Shown here one piece after another: positions 1-6,264 of a stretch of 14,500 bases of DNA; position 1 is the first letter of the stretch, and each line of letters opens with the position of its first letter. The notes beneath the pieces are model-generated. The model was not told where the DNA came from. It searched no databases and saw only the letters and a program-made list of their open reading frames with translations. Position numbers and translations under genes: made by a program. Source of the DNA: JACQRW01 sp964371935 (GTDB lineage: Bacteria; Patescibacteriota; Minisyncoccia; Sungbacterales; HO2-52-23); contig CAYJOT010000017.1 in assembly GCA_964371935.1 (NCBI GenBank), positions 1 to 14,500 of the forward strand, in the 5' to 3' direction.

Positions 1-65
1 TAAAGAACGCTATGAAAAATAAAGAAAAAATCAATTAGAATTAACAGTTTAAATTACTTACTGTA

Positions 66-94
66 TTGCAACGATCACTGTTTTGCGGTATATA
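66..94 (+). promoter_or_regulatory. Probable sigma-70-type promoter for the small ORF and rusA
   Basis: A TTGCAA box at 66-71 is followed after exactly 17 bases by TATATA at 89-94, close to the bacterial consensus. The expected transcription start lies at about 100-102, on the ATG at 101, so the transcript would have little or no 5' leader. No Shine-Dalgarno sequence precedes that ATG, which fits. AT-rich DNA produces such boxes by chance, so the call is moderate. Confidence 0.5.
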
Positions 95-100
95 TAGAAT

Positions 101-256
101 ATGAGTAAAAAAATAGTTACATTTATTGCCACTCAGTATAAAGATAAGCCGGTAAACGTTAGTTTTTATATTAAAGAGGGGGAGAAGGTAAGATTTACTG
201 CTACAGAAAAGACGCCCGTGAAACAACGCGTGCAGTTTCGGGCGCGTAAATCCTGA
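101..256 (+). CDS. Small hypothetical protein (51 aa) upstream of rusA
   Basis: I do not recognise this protein. It begins MSKKIVTF and ends in a basic tail (about residues 40-51, rich in Lys and Arg). The middle alternates polar and hydrophobic residues as in a small beta-rich domain (FIATQY, VNVSFYI, KVRFTA). It has no signal peptide, membrane segment or cysteine. Its TGA stop at 254-256 lies two bases before the ATG of the resolvase gene, so the two are probably co-transcribed and perhaps translationally coupled. Support for a real gene comes from the well-placed promoter with a start at the first ATG, the tight junction, and coding-like composition. An accessory DNA-binding role is possible given the basic tail, but that is a guess. 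Confidence 0.5.
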   Translation: MSKKIVTFIATQYKDKPVNVSFYIKEGEKVRFTATEKTPVKQRVQFRARKS

Positions 257-258
257 CC

Positions 259-696
259 ATGGCGACTTTTGACTATCAGTTTGGTTTAACCGAAATTATC
301 CCATCCAAACAGGATAATAAGGAGGGTCAGAAAATTGTTGCCTTTAAGACCTTGGTTGAGAAAACAATAATCCCAGAAATCATGGGGTTATCAATTTTTC
401 CTTCCAAGAAAGAGGTGGTTGTTTTCATCATGCAATTTTTCTTAAGCAAAAAAGATTACGATACTCGCGATGTAGACAATATGAGTAAAACGGTTATGGA
501 TTGTCTAAAAGGAAAGCTTTATATTGACGATGTGCAGGTAATAACGCTTTTGATCAGTAAGAAGATATCGCCCAGAGTTCCGAGCAATTTTGTTTTTGTC
601 GGTATAAGAGAACTACACGGAGAAACGGATATAGACGTTGTAAAATCTATGCTTATACAACAAGCCATAACTCTTTATCATACTTCAATAAAATGA
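259..696 (+). CDS. rusA: RusA-family Holliday junction resolvase
   Basis: Predicted crossover junction endodeoxyribonuclease of the RusA family (145 aa; E. coli RusA is about 120), which resolves four-way DNA junctions as a Mg2+-dependent dimer. The family's active-site block is visible: DVDN at residues 71-74 supplies two acidic residues, followed by Lys77, Asp81, then the YIDDVQV stretch with Asp90 and Asp91. This matches the D-x-D-N-x2-K ... DD-x-Q pattern of RusA (D70, D72, K76, D91 in E. coli). The ATG two bases after the small ORF stop is used as the start; no Shine-Dalgarno sequence is seen, so coupling is likely. The gene is clearly more AT-rich than hppA downstream, and rusA genes are often phage-borne, so acquisition by transfer is plausible. 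It could also be the cell's working resolvase. Confidence 0.85.
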   Translation: MATFDYQFGLTEIIPSKQDNKEGQKIVAFKTLVEKTIIPEIMGLSIFPSKKEVVVFIMQFFLSKKDYDTRDVDNMSKTVMDCLKGKLYIDDVQVITLLISKKISPRVPSNFVFVGIRELHGETDIDVVKSMLIQQAITLYHTSIK

Positions 697-736
697 TAAA
701 TCTATAAATATTAACAACTTAAAGTAATTACTACCT

Positions 737-2725
737 ATGCTCACTTTTCCCATCATCACCTCTATCATCTCCATTGTGTTCGCATTGATTTTGGCGCGGT
801 TTATCAAGCGGTATCCAGCGGGTGAGGGCCTGCAGATCGAGATTTGGAATGCGATCAAAGAGGGGTCGCATGCGTTTCTCAAGCGGCAGACCATTTCCGT
901 TTCAGTTGTTGCTGCGGTTTTGTTTGTGCTTATTGTTGTCTTTCTGAAAAGCTGGACCACCGGCTTTGGATTTCTGGTCGGGGCCGTGGCATCGGCGCTT
1001 GCCGGATATCTGGGCATGATGACGGCGGTTGATGCGAACGTGCGCACCACCGAAGCCGCTAAAATTGGCATACAACGCGCGTTTAAGGTTGCTTTCTTGG
1101 GCGGATCAGTCACTGGATTTCTGGTAGTAGGACTTGGTTTGTTTTCGGTCAGTATTTTCTATTTGTTCACGCGCGATATCACCGCGCTGATCGGCCTTGG
1201 GTTTGGCGGCTCGCTCATTTCCGTTTTTGCGCGGCTGGGCGGCGGCATTTTTACCAAAGGCGCTGATGTGGGTGCGGATCTTGTGGGCAAAATTGAGGCG
1301 GGTATTCCCGAAGACGATCCGCGAAACCCGGCCGTGATCGCGGACAATGTCGGCGACAACGTGGGCGACTGCGCGGGCATGGCAGCTGATCTTTTTGAGA
1401 CTTATGCGGTGACCGCAATCGCGGCTATGCTTCTGGGTTCGCTCATATTTCCGGATCGCGAGATATTTATTCTGCTGCCGCTCATGATCGGCGGCATTGC
1501 CGTTATTGCATCTATGATCGGCGTGTTTTTTGTAAAAATCGGCAAAAGAGGGTCTATTATGGGAGGCCTGTATCGGGGACTTATCGCCTCCTCCGCGGTT
1601 ATGGTGGTACTGCTCTGGCCCACGTTGTCCATAGTATTGCAGGATCCGGAACTTACGCAAAAATATTTTCTTGTCTCGCTCGTGGGTCTTGTGGTCACCT
1701 TTCTTATGGTGGTTGCAACCGAGTACTACACCTCGAAGAAATTTCGCCCGGTTCGTTCAATCGCGCGCGCATCCGTTACCGGACACGGTACAAATATGAT
1801 TATCGGGCTTGCCTTCTCGCTTGAGTCAACCGCGTTTCCGATTGTGGTCATTTCTGCTGGCATGCTCGCGGCATCAATGATCGGGGGCATCTATGGCGTC
1901 GCAATCGCTGCCATGGCCATGCTTTCTATGGCGGGCATTATTGTCGCGATTGACGCGTTCGGCCCCATTACCGACAACGCGGGCGGCATAGCTGAGATGG
2001 CGGGCCTGCCTGACTCGGTGCGGGCCGTGACCGACCCGCTTGACGCCGTAGGCAATACGACCAAAGCCATTACCAAAGGATATGCGATCGCATCTGCCGG
2101 GCTTGCGGCCATAGCGTTGTTTGCCTCGTATGTTGAAGAATTAAAATTTTACCATAAAGCAGTTTCATTTGATCTTGCCGATCCGTACATCCTGATAGGC
2201 CTTTTCATTGGCGGCATGATGCCATACCTCTTTGCATCCATTGCTATGCGCGCGGTCGGCAAAACTGCCGGGTCCGTGGTTGAGGAAGTGCGCAGGCAAT
2301 TCCGCGAGATCAAAGGCATTATGGAAGGAACCGCAAAACCCCAATATGACAAAGCCGTTGATATCGTGACCAAAGCCGCTCTTCGTGAAATGATCCTGCC
2401 GGCGCTTATTCCCATTGTCATTCCAATCCTGCTCGTCATCATACTTGGCGCAAATGGCTCCAAAGCGCTTGGCGGCCTGCTCGTCGGCACCATTGTAACA
2501 GGCATGTTTGTGGCCATTTCCATGACGTCTGGAGGTGCCGCATGGGACAACGCCAAAAAATACATCGAGGAGGGCAACTATGGCGGCAAAAAATCCCCGG
2601 CCCACCAGGCGGCTGTGACCGGCGACACCGTAGGCGACCCGTACAAAGACACGGCCGGCCCGGCCATCAACCCCATGATAAAAATAGTAAACATTGTGGC
2701 GCTGCTGATTGCGCGGTTGTTGTAA
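737..2725 (+). CDS. hppA: Membrane-bound ion-pumping pyrophosphatase, K+-independent type
   Basis: Hydrolyses cytoplasmic pyrophosphate and pumps ions, most likely H+, across the cytoplasmic membrane. The 662 residues form a multi-spanning protein of normal family length. The catalytic signatures are intact: DVGADLVGK at 177-185, EDDPRNPAVIADNVGDNVGD at 192-211 with its run of Asp residues, and the C-terminal block with GDTVGDPYKDTAGPAINP at 629-646. The cation-dependence site reads GNTTKAIT at 439-446; Lys443 and Thr446 occupy the positions that are Ala and Gly/Ala in K+-dependent enzymes, so this should be the K+-independent class. It stands alone between rusA and the VapBC-type pair. No convincing Shine-Dalgarno sequence precedes the ATG. 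In a small-genome cell it could save energy by recycling pyrophosphate. Identification is very secure; the pumped ion is inferred. Confidence 0.97.
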   Translation: MLTFPIITSIISIVFALILARFIKRYPAGEGLQIEIWNAIKEGSHAFLKRQTISVSVVAAVLFVLIVVFLKSWTTGFGFLVGAVASALAGYLGMMTAVDANVRTTEAAKIGIQRAFKVAFLGGSVTGFLVVGLGLFSVSIFYLFTRDITALIGLGFGGSLISVFARLGGGIFTKGADVGADLVGKIEAGIPEDDPRNPAVIADNVGDNVGDCAGMAADLFETYAVTAIAAMLLGSLIFPDREIFILLPLMIGGIAVIASMIGVFFVKIGKRGSIMGGLYRGLIASSAVMVVLLWPTLSIVLQDPELTQKYFLVSLVGLVVTFLMVVATEYYTSKKFRPVRSIARASVTGHGTNMIIGLAFSLESTAFPIVVISAGMLAASMIGGIYGVAIAAMAMLSMAGIIVAIDAFGPITDNAGGIAEMAGLPDSVRAVTDPLDAVGNTTKAITKGYAIASAGLAAIALFASYVEELKFYHKAVSFDLADPYILIGLFIGGMMPYLFASIAMRAVGKTAGSVVEEVRRQFREIKGIMEGTAKPQYDKAVDIVTKAALREMILPALIPIVIPILLVIILGANGSKALGGLLVGTIVTGMFVAISMTSGGAAWDNAKKYIEEGNYGGKKSPAHQAAVTGDTVGDPYKDTAGPAINPMIKIVNIVALLIARLL

Positions 2726-2727
2726 AA

Positions 2728-2756
2728 TTGACAAAAACACTTTTTCGCGTTATGGT
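2728..2756 (+). promoter_or_regulatory. Promoter for the VapBC-type operon, with candidate operator
   Basis: A perfect TTGACA at 2728-2733 starts just after the hppA stop, and TATGGT lies 17 bases further on at 2751-2756. The spacer is ideal; the -10 is weaker. Between the -10 and the antitoxin start there is a GTAC-AC-GTAC inverted repeat at 2770-2779. Such dyads near antitoxin promoters are often autoregulatory operators, but this one is short and unproven. Confidence 0.5.
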
Positions 2757-2786
2757 TATAGAAAATAATGTACACGTACTAAAATA

Positions 2787-3050
2787 ATGCGGCACTTCAC
2801 CACCATTACAAAACAGGGTCAGCTTACAATCCCGAAATCCCTTCTTCGGGAGTTCGGTGTTCGCGGAGCCACGAAGGCAATTGTCCGCCGCAACGGGCAA
2901 ATGCTCATCGTAGAACCAAAACGGGAGTTTTGGTCTCTTGCGGGTTCTCTTGGCTCATCCATAAAATTGAGCGACAAAAAATTCTCGTCAGCGCGGCGCG
3001 CGTTCGCCAAAGAATGGCCGCGACACACGACCCATGAAAGAAATACTTGA
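2787..3050 (+). CDS. AbrB/MazE-type antitoxin (VapB-like)
   Basis: An 87-residue protein with an N-terminal swapped-hairpin AbrB domain: residues 5-44 contain TITKQGQLTIPKSLLREFG followed by the strand-rich RRNGQMLIVEP, the classic TKxGQxTIPKxxR layout. The C-terminal half (about 45-87) is basic and polar, as expected of a toxin-wrapping tail. It lies directly upstream of a PIN-domain gene and overlaps it by 17 bases, so it should be the VapB partner: it binds and neutralises the toxin and represses the promoter just upstream. The ATG at 2787 gives the whole AbrB domain. The symbol is left blank because antitoxin families are mixed and matched among PIN toxins. Confidence 0.85.
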   Translation: MRHFTTITKQGQLTIPKSLLREFGVRGATKAIVRRNGQMLIVEPKREFWSLAGSLGSSIKLSDKKFSSARRAFAKEWPRHTTHERNT

Positions 3051-3420
3051 TACAAATGTTTTGGTGCGCTTTCTCGTCGGTGATAACATTCTTTTGCAGA
3101 AACGGGCAGGGCGATTACTGAAAGAAGCCGAGGAAGGCAAGCGTGCAATTATTGTTCCCGTCATCGTGGTAGCCGAGGCATGTTTTGTGCTTGAGTCGTT
3201 CTATAAACGCCCGCGCGCGGAGATTGCAGATGCTTTTGAGGTTTTTCTTTCTGAACGATGGCTTGATGTGGAAGATCGCGACGTATTGTTGGAGGTTTTG
3301 CGTTGGTATCGCCAGGGCATTCATTTTGTGGATAGTTTCCTCATCGCAAAAGCGCATGCCGAGGGCGCGAGGATCCTTACCTTTGACAAAAAGTTAAGCA
3401 AACAAATGAAACCAATCTAA
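3034..3420 (+). CDS. vapC: PIN-domain ribonuclease toxin, VapC-like
   Basis: A 128-residue PIN-domain protein, the usual VapC length. It should be a Mg2+-dependent RNase that cleaves tRNA or other RNA when freed from the antitoxin. The acidic catalytic set is complete: Asp6 in ILDTNVLVRF, Glu48 in VVAEAC, Asp100 in HFVDSFLIAKA, and Asp118 in ILTFDKKL. The start overlaps the end of the antitoxin gene by 17 bases in another frame, the typical arrangement for coupled translation of a pair. The gene looks intact and is probably functional. The RNA target cannot be read from the sequence. Confidence 0.9.
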   Translation: MKEILDTNVLVRFLVGDNILLQKRAGRLLKEAEEGKRAIIVPVIVVAEACFVLESFYKRPRAEIADAFEVFLSERWLDVEDRDVLLEVLRWYRQGIHFVDSFLIAKAHAEGARILTFDKKLSKQMKPI

Positions 3421-3450
3421 TCTAAGACTGTAGAAGAATGCGCTTTATGG

Positions 3451-3538
3451 TGTCATCCTGAGTCCCGACAAGTCGGGACGAAGAATCTCGTACAATAGCA
3501 TTTAAGCCAAGAGATCCTTCGCTATGTTCAGGATGACA
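3451..3538. repeat. Composite palindromic repeat (TGTCATCCTGA family)
   Basis: The outer arms are TGTCATCCTGA at 3451-3461 and its complement at 3528-3538. A second paired segment, CGAAGAATCTC at 3479-3489 with GAGATCCTTCG at 3511-3521, has one mismatch. The left arm also contains a perfect internal hairpin, GTCCCGAC-AA-GTCGGGAC, at 3462-3479. Palindromic repeats with TGTCATCCTGAG ends are, from memory, scattered through many bacterial genomes. It lies between vapC and the peptidase gene and could fold in RNA from either strand. It may also act as a terminator-like structure for the VapBC-type operon, although it has no U-tract. Confidence 0.75.
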
Positions 3539-3568
3539 GGCAAACGCGTAAGTCCTAAATCTAACCCA

Positions 3569-4171
3569 ATGAAATTTGTCATATCAAAAAAACCAAAAGA
3601 GTATTTAAAACAAGGGCCGACCGGATGCGGTCTTTATTCTATCAAAGGAATATTGAGCGCGTACGGCACAGATGACGGCAGACATCCATTCATGTATGGC
3701 CCGTTAGGTATCCTTCCTTTTGTCATGACTCCATTACACTATGTGAAAATATTGCGCTCGTATGGATTTGGTGCCGAGTGGCAAGACACACACAAGTTGT
3801 CTGAACTGTCTGATGCACAAAAACTCGCGACGCTCAAGGAATTACTTCGTCGCGATATGCCGGTGATGATGCATATCGGAAACGGGTATCGTGGGCGCGG
3901 CATCATATGGAGCAGATGGCGGTGGCGGATAGTGAGCCACTGGATAACACCGTGGGGATTTGACAACGAAAAAGGCGCTTTCTATATTTATGATTCCTGT
4001 GTGCCCCTCCGATACCACAATAAGAGTATCCCTACTGGGAATGTACAGCGCACTTATGAGCAAGTGCTACGCGACTGGGGCGGAGGTCCATGGCAACAGC
4101 GGCGATACGGGTATATCAAAATCGACTTAGTCACTGCTATTGACAAGAGTCCCTCACTTGATACATACTGA
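3569..4171 (+). CDS. C39-like (papain-fold) cysteine peptidase family protein
   Basis: From the ATG at 3569 this is a 200-residue protein resembling the C39-like peptidase group. The oxyanion-hole Gln15 and nucleophile Cys20 sit in KQGPTGCGLYSIKGIL. The proposed catalytic His124 is in SHWITPWGF and Asp142 in FYIYDSC, giving a full Gln-Cys-His-Asp set in the right order. No signal peptide or membrane segment is visible, and there is no adjacent ABC transporter or leader peptide, so this is not a bacteriocin exporter. Upstream ATGs at 3524 and 3533 are in frame but lie in the palindromic repeat, so the later start is preferred; none has a clear Shine-Dalgarno sequence. The substrate is unknown; a protease, transglutaminase-like or amidase role would all be compatible. 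Confidence 0.6.
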   Translation: MKFVISKKPKEYLKQGPTGCGLYSIKGILSAYGTDDGRHPFMYGPLGILPFVMTPLHYVKILRSYGFGAEWQDTHKLSELSDAQKLATLKELLRRDMPVMMHIGNGYRGRGIIWSRWRWRIVSHWITPWGFDNEKGAFYIYDSCVPLRYHNKSIPTGNVQRTYEQVLRDWGGGPWQQRRYGYIKIDLVTAIDKSPSLDTY

Positions 4172-4184
4172 AGACGTTAACCCC

Positions 4185-4225
4185 ACCGTCCGTCCCGTGT
4201 TCGCGCGCGACGGCGGTCTTCTTTT
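4185..4225 (+). terminator. Hairpin with T-rich tail abutting the tig start
   Basis: ACCG-T-CCGTC at 4185-4194 pairs with GACGGCGGT at 4209-4217, giving a 9-bp GC-rich stem with one bulged T and a 14-base loop. It is followed by CTTCTTTT up to the base before the tig ATG. This looks like a Rho-independent terminator for the peptidase gene. Its position also raises the possibility that it controls tig translation. Confidence 0.55.
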
Positions 4226-5536
4226 ATGAACTTCACCACTCAAAAACTCCCCAAATCGCAGATTGAAATACTGGTGACGCTTCCCTTCTCCGAGTTTGAG
4301 CCGCATGTGAAAAAGGCGGCTGCTTTGATTGCGGAGACGGCCAAGATCGAGGGGTTTCGGCCGGGCAAGGCGCCGTATGGGGTGGTAAAAAATCACGTGG
4401 GCGAGCATGCGATTTATGAGCGTGCGGCAGAAGAGGCGGTGCGGCATACGTGGGCGGAGGTGGTACGGGAGGTGCTTGGCAAAGAGCCGTTTCAGACACA
4501 TCCATTCATCGGCAGACCGGATATTACGGTTACGAAACTCGCGCCGGGCAATGAGTTTGTATATAAAGTGGCGGCCAGTTATGTGCCGGAAGTGAAACTG
4601 CCGGACGACTACGCGGCAATCGCGAAACGCGTTCGCAGGGACAAAAAAGAAGTCGGCGTTGAAGACGAAGAGGTGCAAAAAACGCTTGACTGGATCCGCG
4701 AATCGCGATCGGAGTTGATCGTGGTTGAGCGCACTGCTGCGCTTGGCGATGCGGTGGAGATTGATTTTGAAATGCGGCATGGCAAAGTCAAGATTGAAAG
4801 CGGCGAGGCCAAAAACCACTCCTTTGTACTTGGCAAGGCAAAGTTCATTCCCGGATTTGAAGATGCGCTCGTGGGCATGGCAACCGGAGAAGAAAAAACA
4901 TTTACGCTGGTCGTACCGGCTGATTGGCGGGATACGTCGCTTAGCGGCAAAGCGCTGGATACCAAAGTGATCGTGCGTTCGGTAAAGGAGCGAAAGATGC
5001 CGGAGCTGGATGAGCAGTTTGTAAAAACGCTTGGCGCGTTTGATTCCGTTGACGCGCTCAAAAAAAACATTCACGAGGGTATTGCCGAGGAGAAAAAGGA
5101 AAAAGAAAAACAGCGCATCCGCATCATGATCGTTGACGAAATTGCAAAGGGTTCTGAAATGGATGTGCCGGATATTCTCATCGTGTCCGAGATTGAAAAG
5201 ATGCTTCACGAGATCAAGTCCGGAGTCGAGCAGATGGGCATGGTATGGGAAGATTATCTCCAGCACATCAAAAAGACCATTGAGGAGCTGAAAACAAGCT
5301 GGCAGGACGAGGCACTACGCCGGGTGCGCACGGCTCTGGTGCTTCGCGAGATCGGCCATCGGGAAAAAATCGAACCGGCCCCGGAGGAAATCGCGGATGC
5401 CGTACAAAAATACCTCCAGCAATTTCCCGCACCGGAAAAAGCTGAAAAAACCATCAATCCCGATGATCTTCGCGACCACATCCGCGGCTTCCTGCGCAAC
5501 GAAAAAGTATTTGAATTTTTGGAGAATGTGGTGTAG
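4226..5536 (+). CDS. tig: Trigger factor, ribosome-associated chaperone and peptidyl-prolyl isomerase
   Basis: Binds the ribosome near the exit tunnel and shields nascent chains in the cytoplasm. The 436 residues cover the whole family layout: an N-terminal ribosome-binding domain with the signature GFRPGKAP at 43-50, an FKBP-type isomerase domain at about 173-255 (DAVEIDFEM ... FIPGFEDALVGMATGEEKTF), and a helical C-terminal chaperone domain at about 256-436 rich in Lys and Glu. The N-terminal alignment from MNFTTQKLPKSQIEI is right for the family, so the ATG at 4226 is secure even though a hairpin and T-run occupy the usual Shine-Dalgarno position. clpP follows closely, the common tig-clpP order, but no clpX is present in the window. 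Confidence 0.97.
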   Translation: MNFTTQKLPKSQIEILVTLPFSEFEPHVKKAAALIAETAKIEGFRPGKAPYGVVKNHVGEHAIYERAAEEAVRHTWAEVVREVLGKEPFQTHPFIGRPDITVTKLAPGNEFVYKVAASYVPEVKLPDDYAAIAKRVRRDKKEVGVEDEEVQKTLDWIRESRSELIVVERTAALGDAVEIDFEMRHGKVKIESGEAKNHSFVLGKAKFIPGFEDALVGMATGEEKTFTLVVPADWRDTSLSGKALDTKVIVRSVKERKMPELDEQFVKTLGAFDSVDALKKNIHEGIAEEKKEKEKQRIRIMIVDEIAKGSEMDVPDILIVSEIEKMLHEIKSGVEQMGMVWEDYLQHIKKTIEELKTSWQDEALRRVRTALVLREIGHREKIEPAPEEIADAVQKYLQQFPAPEKAEKTINPDDLRDHIRGFLRNEKVFEFLENVV

Positions 5537-5548
5537 TATTTGAGCATT

Positions 5549-6175
5549 ATGAATCATCAACACCAACACATCACCAACCAATACCTGATCCCCACCGTAA
5601 TCGAGAAATCGCAGTTTGGGGAGCGGGCGTATGATATTTATTCGCGGCTTTTGAAGGAGCGGATTGTTTTTCTTGGCGGGGCGATTCATGATCCGGTTGC
5701 CAATGCCATTATCGCGCAGCTTTTGTTTCTTGAGTCCGAAGACGAGAAAAAAGACATTAAAATTTATATCAACTCTCCCGGCGGGTCGGTCTCGTCCGCG
5801 CTTGCAATCTACGACACCATGCAGTATGTGAAGCCGGATGTCTCGACCATCTGTATCGGTATGGCAGCATCCGGTGCCGCGCTCCTGCTTGCGGCCGGCG
5901 CCAAGGGCAAGCGATTCGCGCTGCCCAATGCCGAGATTCTCATCCATCAGGTCATGGCAGGCGGCATTGAAGGCCAGGCAACCGAGATTGAAATTTCCGC
6001 GCGCCACATTCTCAAGCTCAAAGACCGGCTCAACCAGATTCTCTCCCGCCACACCGGCAAAGGTGTCGGACAAGTTGAGAAAGACACGGATCGTGACAAT
6101 TACATGGACGTAGAGGAGGCCAAAAAATACGGCATCATAGACGAGGTGATCAAGCGCAAAGTAAACGGGAAGTAA
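5549..6175 (+). CDS. clpP: ATP-dependent Clp protease proteolytic subunit
   Basis: Serine peptidase that assembles into the double-heptamer barrel and degrades substrates unfolded by ClpX or ClpA/C. From the ATG at 5549 it has 208 residues, the normal length. The catalytic triad is intact: Ser108 in GMAASGAALLLAAGAKGKR, His133 in ILIHQVMAGG, and Asp183 in the EKDTDRD segment. The usual Met-Gly after the catalytic Ser is Gly-Ala here, a mild change next to the active site. The N-terminus has an unusual His/Gln-rich stretch (NHQHQHITNQ) before the conserved axial-loop region. An in-frame TTG at 5540 is an alternative start, three codons longer. The gene begins 12 bases after the tig stop, so the two are likely one transcript. 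Its ATPase partner must be encoded elsewhere. Confidence 0.97.
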   Translation: MNHQHQHITNQYLIPTVIEKSQFGERAYDIYSRLLKERIVFLGGAIHDPVANAIIAQLLFLESEDEKKDIKIYINSPGGSVSSALAIYDTMQYVKPDVSTICIGMAASGAALLLAAGAKGKRFALPNAEILIHQVMAGGIEGQATEIEISARHILKLKDRLNQILSRHTGKGVGQVEKDTDRDNYMDVEEAKKYGIIDEVIKRKVNGK

Positions 6176-6195
6176 GGTCTGCGGGGTCAGCTGCA

Positions 6196-6247
6196 AAATT
6201 TTCTATCACTATTCTAACCGATCGGACAACATAGTGATAGAAAATTT
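6196..6247. terminator. Long AT-rich hairpin between converging clpP and gpmI
   Basis: A perfect 17-bp inverted repeat (arms 6196-6212 and 6231-6247) surrounds an 18-base loop that contains the small palindrome CCGATCGG. It starts about 20 bases after the clpP stop and ends 17 bases before the gpmI stop. The outer part of each arm is A/T-rich, giving U-runs for either strand. It therefore probably serves as a bidirectional terminator for both genes. Confidence 0.75.
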
Positions 6248-6264
6248 GTTTCTTCCGCAAGCGA

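Noticed and set aside
41..226. A 61-codon minus-strand frame at the left edge
   Set aside because: It overlaps the plus-strand small ORF, which has the better promoter and the coupled junction with rusA; the minus frame has no support.
1106..1660. Minus-strand and alternative-frame open stretches within hppA
   Set aside because: All are shadows of the strongly conserved pyrophosphatase frame.
4154..5266. A 370-codon open frame on the minus strand opposite trigger factor
   Set aside because: Composition is rich in His, Phe and Arg, as expected of the complement of a Lys/Glu-rich gene; no recognisable domain; fully covered by the secure tig gene.
5315..6196. A 293-codon open frame on the minus strand opposite tig and clpP
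   Set aside because: It spans two well-identified genes and the terminator between clpP and gpmI, and shows no family motif.
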